The position numbers were made by a program, and so were the translations under genes. This document shows positions 43,056-55,000 of a stretch of DNA of 64,000 nucleotides, piece after piece (positions within the stretch are counted from its first letter, which is position 1; the number at the start of each line of letters is the position of its first letter). Under the pieces are notes generated by a model. That model saw only the letters and a program-made list of their open reading frames with translations. It had not been told where the DNA came from and ran no database searches. The DNA comes from Agrobacterium vitis. Lineage in GTDB: Bacteria > Pseudomonadota > Alphaproteobacteria > Rhizobiales > Rhizobiaceae. The stretch lies in the NCBI RefSeq assembly GCF_013426735.1, contig NZ_AP023273.1, positions 930,001 through 994,000 on the forward strand. The letters run 5' to 3'.

Positions 43056-46000
43056 CCCCTGTTCAGATAGTTTGCTCGCAGCGGTCTCAACCACTGTGGC
43101 AACAACTGCGGGCACGCCGGGGGGAGACGCGCGCACCGGAACGGCAGCGGTTGGCGCATATGCAGCTTGCACGTCCTGCGCCAAGCGGGCAGCCAAGGCC
43201 GTCACGTTGGTGAGGCCATAGAATTCATGCGGCTCAATCGTTACATCAAAACTAGCCTTGATCCGCGCCGTCAGTTCGGCATAGTTCACACTATCGAAAC
43301 CCAAGTCCGCAAAAGCGGCTTCGCTATCAAGATCGGCGGCTGAAAGATGCGCCAGCCCCGCGACGATCTCCAGCAAGTCGGATGTCAACGAGGCTTGCGG
43401 AGCGGGCGGTGTAGCAGCCGCCATATCGGATTTCGCTTCAGCGATCTGCTGCACGTCCGCTACGCGGCGCAACAGGGCCTCAATCGTCGCGCATTCATAT
43501 AGAATCGTAGGAGAGATATCCTCACACAGCAAGACGGATAGCCGGCCAGCCAGTTCGGTAAAGGCAATGGAATCCAGCCCGATTTCGGAAAACGCCGTGT
43601 CGTCGGTCAGATCCGAAGGCAGCAGATGCACGATATCGGCGATCATCTTGATGACGGCATTCTGTATAGCCGCATCAGGTGCCGGTCTGGCCGAGCTGCG
43701 CATGACACCCGCCTGCATTGGGGCCGTCCCGGACGAAAGAGCAGCTCCGACCGAATGATCAAAAACCGTTGTCGACGTGGCACCCTCTCCGAGATTTGGT
43801 GAAAGACGGCCAGTCGATTTGTCGGGAATGTCACAATCCTGTTCGAATTCCGCAGCGGTCTCAACCACTGTGGCAACAACTGCGGGCACGCCAGGGGGAG
43901 ACGCGCGCACCGGAACGGCAGCGGTTGGCGCATATGCAGCTTGCACGTCCTGCGCCAAGCGGGCAGCCAAGGCCGTCACGTTGGTGAGGCCATAGAATTC
44001 ATGCGGCTCAATCGTTACATCAAAGCTAGCCTTGATCCGCGCCGTCAGTTCGGCATAGTTCACACTATCGAAACCCAAGTCCGCGAAAGCGGCTTCGCTA
44101 TCAAGATCGGCAGCTGAAAGATGCGCCAGACCCGCGACGATCTCCAGCAAGTCGGATGTCAACGAGGCTTGCGGAGCGGGCGATGTAGCAGCCGCCATAT
44201 CGGATTTCGCTTCAGCGATCTGCTGCACGTCCGCTACGCGGCGCAACAGGGCCTCAATCGTCGCGCATTCATATAGAATCGTAGGAGAGATATCCTCACA
44301 CAGCAAGACGGATAGCCGGCCAGCCAGTTCGGTAAAGGCAATGGAATCCAGCCCGATTTCGGAAAACGCCGTGTCGTCGGTCAGATCCGAAGGCAGCAGA
44401 TGCACGATATCGGCGATCATCTTGATGACGGCATTCTGTATAGCCGCATCAGGTGCCGGTCTGGCCGAGCTGCGCATGACACCCGCCTGCATTGGGGCCG
44501 TCCCGGACGAAAGAGCAGCTCCGACCGAATGATCAAAAACCGTTGTCGACGTGACACCCGCTCCGAGATTTGGTGAAAGACGGCCAGTCGATTTGCCGGG
44601 AATGTCACAATCCTGTTCGAATTCCGCAGCGGTCGCGCCGGAGGGGAGCTCGTCCATCGCCATATGGGCCAGTTCTGCAACAACTTTGCTGATGCGTTTT
44701 TGCAGGTGCGCTTCAGCTTTCGCTTCCGCAACGGCAGGCGGTCGCACCGGCAATCCGGCAGGATGGCTTCGGCCTCCGCCAGTCGGCACCGGACCAACAC
44801 GTGCAGCGATGAAACCGTGCAGATCCACAAGAACCGTTCCATCTGGTGCACACATGGCAATATCGCAGGCCCGCCCACCTGAATCCGGTGATTGTTGTGC
44901 CAAAACGACAATGTCGGTCCCCAACGGGGCATAGATGTCGATCCTGTTGATCTTGACTGGAACCATCAGTTGGACCGAATTCATGGTCTGCATCAAAGTG
45001 AAGCCAAGCGTGGACTGTAGCGCTGCATCCAGCAGATTGGGTGGCAGATGCAGGCAGGCATACCCGTTGTCATGCGGCCAGACCTGCTTAAGCATCGTCA
45101 GGACAAAGCCGTCTCCACCCACTGCCCCTTCGATGAGCCTGAAGCCAGGACCGTAATTCAGCCCCATGCGCGCAAAAAGATCGTAGAAGGCGCGGCCATC
45201 CAACTGTGCAGACACGCGGGCGCGATAAGCGGCAAGGTCGATCCTGCGCTGCTGACCATAGCCCAGCCGCGCCACACGACCGCGAGCGTGAACACCGGAG
45301 GCGCTCTCAACGCTGAACTTTGAGGAATCGGCGTGTTCATTTGAGAGACGCAACGTCAATGGCGGCGACAGATCACCAGCGCGCGCCATGCGTTCAAAAC
45401 TCAGATCGCGGATCGTCAGAACGGTGGACCCAAAATAGTTGGATGCGGCGGCATGGACCATGGCGGCATATGCCGCACCCGGCAGCACCGCATCATCCTG
45501 AACGCGATGATCTTGCACGAAGGCGGCTGTTGCATCAAACAGAGCCGCATAGACCGCGCCACCTGCATGCTGCTCCGGCGTCCGGGCCATCAGTCCGCCA
45601 TTCGCAGACGCGGCATTGATTGCTTTGTCTGGGACGGTTGCGGAGACAGGCGCCAGCGTTTCCGGCCCGCCCGTAAACCAGCAACGGCGCATATCCATCG
45701 CGGTTGGAGGCAATGCCAGGCGCGGCAAGCCGACTGGTCGGTCTGGCCACCGCACCGCACGCCCGACCACCCAATCGCGAGCAAGCTGATCCGGCAATGC
45801 AGCTGCATCGGATGGGCCAAGGTTGGCGTTTCTACTTTCTACGCCAAAGAACACAGTCGTTTTATCAGCCGTGCCATTGACCACTTCAGACAACCGCTGA
45901 CACATTTCGGTTATGGAGCCAGCTGAAAACGCAAGTCGGTGTCTTAGGGCGCTGCGACCAATCTGTAGCGTTGCCGCCAGACTGTCGAACGCCGGTTCGG

Positions 46001-49000
46001 ATGGTTGCGTCTGGGTCCAGTTCAGCAATTGTCGAGCCGTCGCCATCAACGCGTCGGAAGATTGTGCGGACAACACAATAACCTCCGGCCCATTTGAACG
46101 GCTCTGGCGTCGCACGGAAGGCGGGGCTTCCTCGATCACCGCATGAGCGTTTACTCCGCCGAAACCGAATGAACTGATGCCGGCACGTCGCGGCAATGCT
46201 TGACCGCCTTCGCCCTTAATCCGTGTCCAAGGCTCTGACTTATCAACCAGACGAAAGGGGGTTCCGTCCAGCCGGATCGCGGGGTTCACCCGACTGCGGT
46301 TCGCGTCAGGAATAAGGACACCATCGCGCATTTCCAATAGAAGCTTGATCAAGCCTGCCATGCCGGCAGCAACCTCGCCATGGCCGATCCAGCTTTTGAC
46401 ACTCGACAGGGCAATCTGACCCGGCTGCGGCCCATGACGTCCAGAGCGGGAAACGGCGAGATCGAAGCCTTGTTTCAAGCCTTCGATCTCGATGGGATCA
46501 CCGACCAGGGTTCCGGTACCATGCGCCTCAATGGCGGTGACGGTCGCAGGATCTATATCCGAGGCCAGCATCACGTCAGAGATCAACCGCGCCTGCGCCT
46601 TTGCATTTGGAGCGAACAGCGAGACACTGCGCCCGCCGTGATTGACGCCGGTTGCACGGATGACACCATAGACCGGCAAACCTTCCCGGCGAGCATCCCG
46701 CATATTGCGCAAGAGCAGGACAGCAACACCTTCGCTACGGACATAACCGTTGGCATCGGCGGCAAAGCTACGGCATTGTCCATCGGGACTGAGCATGCCC
46801 GAACGGGCAAAGCTGATATGTGCATGTGGCATCAGCATGGTATTCACCGCCCCGACCAGCGCACCCTCGCAGCCACCACGAATGGCTTCCACAGCGCGAT
46901 GGAGCGCGACCAACCCGCTGGAGCAGGCAGTTTCGACGGGTTCGCTTGGTCCAGCCAGATTGAGGAAGTGACTGATACGGTTGGGTCCAAGCGATCCGAC
47001 AACCCCGGAGGCGCTCTTTTGCTGTAGCACCAGGCCGGCTTCACGCGCCATGGCTGCGTATTCACTGGCGGCTGTTGCCATGAAGACGGCGGTATTGGTG
47101 CCCGATAGCGCGGCGGGGTCCATGCCGGCATTCTCGATGGCACGCCAGGCATGGGTCAACAGCAATCGCTGATGGGGGTCCATGGTTTCGGCCTCTCGCG
47201 GCGAGATGCCGAAAAACAACGGGTCGAAACTGGCAATATCATCCAGAAAACCGCCCCAGCGAATATCCGTCTTACCCTGTTCGGTTTTGGGATCGCCCAT
47301 CAGCGCCCGCCAATCCCAACGCTCTGGCGGGATTTCGCTGATCACGGCACGCCCTTCAACCAGGTTGCGCCAGAAGGTGGCAATGTCAGGCGCACCAGGG
47401 AACGCTCCGCTCATCCCGACGATTGCGACGGCATCATCCGTTTCCTGCGTTAACGCTTGTGGTGCGGCATAAGCCTGATCACGGGGGCTTTCCTTTTCCA
47501 TGTCAGACACATCAGGAGTCCTTACATTTCCAATTTCGGTTGCCAGATGCCCGGCGACTGCACGCAAGGTTCCAAAGCTGTAGAAGAGTGAAGGATTAAT
47601 GGGGACGCCAAGGCGGCCCGTGCATTTTTCTGCCAAATCGGTCAGCGCAATCGAATCAAACCCGTAATCGCTCAGTTCGGCATCGGACTGGACCTCAGAG
47701 ACAGGAACGCGCAGAATTTCGGCCACAAGTTCAGTCAACACCGCGTTAATCGCCGACGCGGCATCCAGCGTGGCAACCGCCGCCACAGGAGCGACTGTAA
47801 CCGGATTATCCTGTCCCTTGGTCCGGCGGGCACTGCCACCGTCCAATGTATCGACAATACGTTCGGATTGACCGAAAGCGACGATAACCTGCCGCTCTAC
47901 CAGGCTCAGGCACCGCCACATTGCCTCTAGCCCCGCGACGGCTGGCATGGGCAACAGCCCGTAACCGTCAAGCATCCTGCCACGCACCGCCGCCGGCACA
48001 GTCATTCCACCCTCGGCCCAAAGTGGCCAATTGAGCGAAAGCGTCCGCCCCGGTCCTTGCCGAACGGCAGCAAAGCCGTCAAGCCATGCGTTGCCAAAGG
48101 CATAATCCGCCTGGCCAACATTGCCCGTCACCCCGGCCAGAGATGAACACAGCACAAAAGCCAACAGCGGATCATTCTGCGTTGCCTGATCCAACGCCTG
48201 CACACCGGCGACTTTGGTGGCAACGACCATGCGGGCATCGGCGGGCGATTTTGACATCACCATACTATCACGCAGAATGCCTGCCGAATGGATGACCATC
48301 TCTACCGGCCCAAATTCATCCCGTGCATTGGCGATGGCCACGGCCACGGCCTGCGCATCCGTGATATCGACAGTGGCGTAAGACATCCTATGCGCACCGA
48401 TCTGGCGCAACTTTGCCTCCATAGCCGCGTCAAGCGCCCTGCGCCCCAACAGCAAGATCGGCGTATCCGGGCTGCGAGCAGCAATATCCGCCGAGAAGAT
48501 CTGTCCGAGCCCTCCCATGCCACCACTGATCACGACTAAGCCTCTGGGCGGGGACATGCTCTGCGACGGCAGATCGATGGACTGCAAATGGCGGATAAAA
48601 CGCCAGTCATTGCGCAAACGGATCACGGCATCAGCGGTCGCCGCCTGCTCGGCCATCAGCTGCTCCAGATTGTCCGACCAGGACGGGACGCCCAGCTCGA
48701 CAACCTGTGTGGCAAGCTCGCGACGCTCCTGCGATAAGGTTCCTGCAAAGGCGGCAAGCGCGGATGATAACGGAGCCATATCGGTAGGCAGTGCAAACTG
48801 GACAAGTCGTGGCGTCTTTGCACCCGCCATCATGGGGCCAAGTTTCGCCACAAGCTGTTCCACAAGCTGTTCCGGCGATGTCAGTGGCAAGGACATGCAC
48901 ATGTCGCCGTTGGTTTTCATCCGGCCAGTCAAATCCACGACCAGACGATTGTGCACATATTCAGCAGCATCGGATCGCATCGTCGGGCTTTCGTCCCGTG

Positions 49001-52000
49001 ACCAGACCGGATGAAACAAAGTCAACATCGCGGAGGGCAGAGCCGCTAAGCCAGACTGCGCCGTTTGCGCATGTCGAAATGCCGGTTCTGCCAGGCGTTG
49101 GGTCGGGGCGGCAACAGGCTCGACCACCGCCGGGGGCTCATTCTTGCGCGGAACGCCCCAATAGGATTTGCGCGCAAAGGGATAAAGCGGCAGATGCACC
49201 CGCTGCGGCGGCGTTTGATAAAGCGCGTGCCAATCCACACGCTCGCCTGCCAACCAGCGCCGCAGAGAGTGCGCGGTCAGGTCATCTCCTGTAATGGCCG
49301 ATAGAGCCCCCTGCGAAAGCTGCCGAAGGGCGAAGATCGCCTCATCGACGGAGGCAACGATCACACCTGCACGCACTGGCTGCGGACGACGACCCGTTTG
49401 AAGCGTATAGGCCACAGCCTCCAGGGATGGATGGTCCTTCGCCAGCCGGTCCGCCAGCGCCGTTGCCATTTGCGCGATCTGTTCCGGCGAGCGCGCTGAC
49501 AACACCAGTGCAAAGGGTCCTGCGGGTGTAAGCGTCGCGGGTTTTGCCTTTGGTGCTTCCTCCAGCACCAGATGGGCATTGCTACCGCCTGCCCCGAAAG
49601 AGCTGATTCCCGCCAGCAAACGCCCACCGGCGGCGGTCCATGGGGTCAGCGACTGATCGATGACAAAGCCCGTGCCTTCGATTGCCAGATCGGGGTTCAA
49701 ATGGTCGGAATGCAAACTGGGCACCCGCATGCGATGCTGCATCTGTAGGATGACCTTGGTCAGCCCCGCGACACCGGCAGCACTTTCACAATGGCCGATA
49801 TTCGACTTGACCGATCCCAACGCCAGCGTCTGTCCTGCTGCGAAAACACGCTTGAGGCCCGCAATCTCGATCGGATCGCCCAGTGCGGTCCCCGTTCCGT
49901 GGCATTCGACGTAGCTGATCGCCGCGGGATCAACCTGCCCATCGACAAGCGCGTCGTGGATCGTGGCCGATTGCGCCACAGGATCGGGAACAGTATAGCC
50001 GTTCGACCGACCACCGTGGTTTACAGCCGAACCACGAATGACAGCCCAAACCGGATCCCCATCGGCCAGCGCCTTCGACAGTGGCTTCAAAACCACCGCG
50101 CCAACACCTTCGGACGGCACATAGCCTGTGCCGCCCGCGCCGAAACTGCGGCAACGCCCGTCCGTCGCCTCAAAACCACCGTGGGCCATCATCAGATATT
50201 TGTTCGGGTGAAGCGACAAATTCACGCCACCCGCGATTGCAGCGCTGCACTCGCCGGACCGGATTGCGCGAACCGCCAGATGGATCGCCGTCAACGACGA
50301 GGCACACATCGTATCCACCGCCATGCTGGGGCCTTGGAAATCAAAGAGATAAGATATCCGATTTGCGATGGAGGCCGGGCTGGCAGACAGTGCCGTGGGA
50401 TGACCGAGCGCCGTTTCTTGTGCGCCCAGCAACTGATATTCAGAATACATCACACCAACGAACACGCCAACCTTGCCGTTTTGCGAAAGGGATTCGGGGC
50501 AATGTCCGGCATCTTCCAGCGCGTGCCATGCCGTTTCGACAAACAGCCGCTCTTGCGGGTCGGTCAGGTCCGCATCCTTGGGCAAGATGCCAAAAAAGGC
50601 GGCGTCGAACAGATCGACACCATTCAGAAAGCCACCCCATCGGCTGCGGGTCTTTCCTGCTGCCCGAGTGGAAGAATAGAAACGGTCATGATCCCACCTT
50701 TCGGCCGGAACCGTGGAGATGCAATCGCGCCCGGTGCTAAGGACCTGCCAGAAATCCTCAAGCGTTTCAGCCTGCGGGTAGCGTCCGGCAAGGCCGATGA
50801 TCGCGATCGGGTCATCTTCAGTGCGCTCCGCAACCCGTGTGGGCGAAGCCAAAGGCAAGCTATTCCCGAATGTCTGGCTTAGATGATCAGCAAGAGCGTT
50901 CAGGCTGCGATATTCGTAGAACAGGGTTTTCGCAAGGGGTCCAAACACTGCCTCCAGACGGTCCGTCGCACGGATGACCATAACAGAATCAAGCCCGTAG
51001 CTATCCAGTGGAGCATCAGCATCCAGACGGTCTGGCGCTATGCCGAGGATCTGGCCAACAGCATCGACAACAAGCTCCAGGGCTGGTTTTCGGCTCGCCG
51101 TGACGGGTGTGGGTACCACATCGGTGACGGCGGTCTCGCTGGTAGTTTCGCCAAGCCAATAGGATTCTACCGCAAACGGATAGACCGGCAATGCAACGCG
51201 GCGCACGATCTGGTCCGACCAAAGCGATGCCCAGTCCACAACATCACCCTTCAGCCAGGCCTGCGCCAGTGGATGCGTAGCGCTACCCGCAGGCTGCGCC
51301 CGTTCAGCCAGAAAAACACGCAGGGCTGTCGCAAGGCCTGATAAATCAGAGACTTCGCAAAGCCAACGCGTAGGTTGGGAATCGCGTCCCATCTGGAGGG
51401 TAAAGGCAATATCGACCAGCCGGGGCGCATTGCCGGATTCAATCCGGTCCAGCAGGCCGCGCGCCAATATCTGGAGCTGTGCGGAGCTCCGCGCGGAAAG
51501 CGGAACAATCCACCGCCCTGCAATATCAGGCAGCTGCTGGAGAACGGACGGCGCTTCTGCAATAACAAGATGCGCATTCGCGCCGCCTGCACCAAAAGAG
51601 CTTAAACCTGCCAGCCGTTCATATCCCTGTTTTGCAGGCCAAGACTGGGCATCGCGCGGGAAATACAACCCGCAATCCGACAGATCGATTTCGGGATTTG
51701 CCTGACCGAGATACGGCACTGGCGCAATCTGGCCTTCGCGCATCTGGGCGATGATCTTGAACAGCCCTGCCATAGCAGCTGCGCTTTCCGTGTGGCCGAT
51801 ATTGGCCTTGATCGAACTCACGGCGCATTGCGTATCCTTGCCCAAGGCGCGACGCAGCCCCTCCACCTCGATAGGATCGCCAAGTCGGGTCCCTGTTCCA
51901 TGGGCTTCGACCAGACTGATACGATCGGCCGTCACACCCGCGTCCGCCAGGGCCAAAGTGATGACCTCGGCATGGGCCGCAGGGCTTGGCGCGGTGTAGC

Positions 52001-55000
52001 TGCTTGATCTTCCACCGCTATTCAGCGCCCCTCCGCGCAAGACCGCTTCGATCCTGTCGCCGTCGGCCAAGGCACGGTCCAGCGTCTTGAGGACAACGAC
52101 CCCCACACCTTCGCCGGAAAGCATGCCGTCCGCCTCCGCTGCAAAAGGCAGAATCTGCCCCTGTCGTGACTGGATGCCCAAGGCGGCCAGATTTCCGAGA
52201 TGGCGCGGGTGTGAAATCACGTTGACGCCCCCCGCGATCGCCAGATCGCACCGGCCGGAGCGAAGCATGTCGAGCGCTAGCACCAACGCCGCACCAGACG
52301 AAGAACACGCCGTATCGCAAGAAATGCTGGGCCCCTTGAAATCGAAGAGGAACGACAACCGGTTCGCCAACGACCAGAAAGCTGCTCGTGTGGGATAATG
52401 AGCGTTCATCACGCCCGCCAGCACCGCGACGCGCCCCTGCCGTGACAGGGCCTGCGGCGCATAGCCAGCGTTTTCGATCGCATGATAGGCTGTTTTCAGG
52501 AAAATCCGCTCTTGTGGATCCATCTGCAACGCCTCGGCAGGAGAGATGGCAAAGAACAGCGGATCAAATTGATCAGCCCCATCCATATAACCGGCAGGTT
52601 GCGGATCGCGCGACGGCCAGGCCCTGCCGTCCTCAGGGGCTGGCCGGAACAGTGTTTCTCCGCCGCCGACCGTTTCCCATAATTCTTCAAGGTTGCGGCA
52701 TCCGGCAAATTGCCCCGCAAGACCGATGATTGCGACATCACGCGAAGAAGACCGGGCCGGCGCGATGGCAGGAAATTGTTGCGCTATAGCCGGTTGGCTC
52801 ATCATCACGGGTGCAACCGCCGCTAAAGGCGCGCCAGCCAATGCCAGTTTGCGCACGGCATCCGGCTGGGTACGGGCCAGATACTCCGAAAGCCGTGCGA
52901 CCGAGTTGTATTCGAAAAGAACGGTCGAGGTTATCTTTGGAAAGTCTGGACGCAGCGCATCAACGATCTGTAGGATAAGGATCGAATCCACACCATAGCG
53001 TTCAAACGCCGCTTCATCTTCGATACGGGCCTCGTCAACCTCGATCGCGGCGGAAAGTTTCGCACGCAGATATCGCCGTAGATCAACGGCAGCTGCGGGC
53101 GACGCTTCCGGCGCGGCAAAGGGTTTGGACAATAGCTTTTCGGGGGCAGAAACAGCCGTTTGGACGACTTTGGGGGGAGCATCCGGCAGGCGATTGGTCA
53201 CGATTGCACCGTCGCTCTGGCCAATAAAGACCTGCTGGGTCAGCACCTCGGCTTCGGGACAAAGCCGTGCTACCGGGCGGAATCCGGCCATCGCTAACAC
53301 TGTTCGCCAACGCGCTGAAGACAGCGCCGGTGTACCCTCGAGCCGCATGTGCGGATCGTCATAGGCCCACCAGCCCTCAAGCAAGCCAAATGTCAGATGG
53401 CTGAACAGGGACTTCTGGATCAGCTCGTTAACCAGGATCAGACCATTCTGGCGCAGCAAAGCCTTGGTGTGCGACAGGCTTTGCAGGATATCGCGTGTGG
53501 CATGCAGCACATTGGTCGCAACCGCAATGTCATACCGTCCGGCATCCAGCCCTTGCACATGTGGCGGCTTCGAAACGTCGAAAATCCGTGTCTTCAGGTA
53601 GGGTGCCTGCTGTAGATAGTTTTGCTTTGCATTGATCAGGAAGGCTTTGGACAAGTCCGTGAATAGGTATTCCTCGATATTGGCAGCATAGGGCTGGAGC
53701 CGTTTGAACAGCACGCGAGCCGTGCCTCCCGTACCAGCACCGACCTCGGCCATGCGGAGCCGGACCTGTGGGTCCAAAGCGATGCGGGCTCGGACGGCAG
53801 CTTCAACGGCATCTGCCAACAGATCATTAAAGAAATCCGCCACACTGTTGCCGTGATAGACGCCATTGACCAGATCGAAGCGTCCGTCCGGGAACATGAA
53901 CTGGGTCGCCGGAACGCGCCCTTCCAGAATGTGAGGCAATCCGCGCAGCATGGCCTCGGCCAGGCGGACGTGATCGCGTAAATCCGGCTCGTCCGCAACA
54001 GCTGCCGTTGCCGATTGCCAGCGTGCCAACGCCTCATCCATGCTGGGGCAAGGACGATCGGGGTGCCCGTCGGCGGTCAGATATCGTGCCTGCGTCAGTA
54101 CACGGGCAGTTTCATTCCACCATTTGGCAAAAATGCCAGGCAGACCGCGCACATGGGCCCTCGCTTCGGGATGAAGCAGGCCCGCAGCCTTCACACTTGC
54201 GGCAAGAATATCTGTCATTTCTGGATCGAAGCGGTCCATCTGCGCACCAAGTCGCGCATGAATAGGCCGCCAGCGGCCCGATGCATCGGACAAATCCAGC
54301 CCGACCATCAGAGCGGGCGCATGACCGTCGGCCAGCACAGTGGAAAGCACGGCATTTTCCGATATTGAATCGCGTTCCGTTGTCACTTTTGCCCCTATCT
54401 GAAGCTCTGCAATTGCCATTTGGCCGGGACCACCGCTGATCAGCGCATCAAGGGCGGCAAAAGCGTGTTCCGCATTCAGGCCAAGCTGCCCGAAACGCTG
54501 CATCCGGCGGCGATGTTCTTCGGTTGCGACAATCCCGGCATCCGCCCAATAGCCCCAGTTCACCACCTTGATCGGCAATCCGAGGCGGCTCGCCTGTTCC
54601 AGAGCGAAGCTGTCGGTGAAGGTGCATGCGGCGGCATAGTTTCCCTGCCCTGGCATCCGCGCAAAGGACTGAAGAGAGGAAAAGACAAGCCCGAATTCAC
54701 GCATGTCGCCGCCGAAAACAGCGATCATGTTATCCAGCGTATCGAGCTTGGCCGACAGCGCCGCATCCATGCGCGGCCAATCCATTCCGGCCAGTCCACC
54801 GTCTGCCAAGGTAATCGCGGAATGGACGACACCATCGATCCGTCCGAACCGCGCGAGGATCTCGGTACGGGCCGACGCCAAGGCGGCCACATCCCTGGCG
54901 TCAGCCTGAAGATAGAGCGGCCTCGATCCCAGAGAGGAAAACCTTTCGAGATGGCCTAAAATCGCAGCGTCCAAAGGTGAGCGACCCAACCAGACCAACT

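Noticed and set aside
43078..44625. CRISPR or short tandem repeat explanation for the repeated sequence
   Set aside because: The repeat is two long coding copies in frame encoding carrier proteins, not short spaced repeats.
44820..46110. Hidden acyltransferase domain in the post-KS5 region
   Set aside because: No GHSxG active-site motif or AT landmarks; the region reads as linker plus dehydratase fold.
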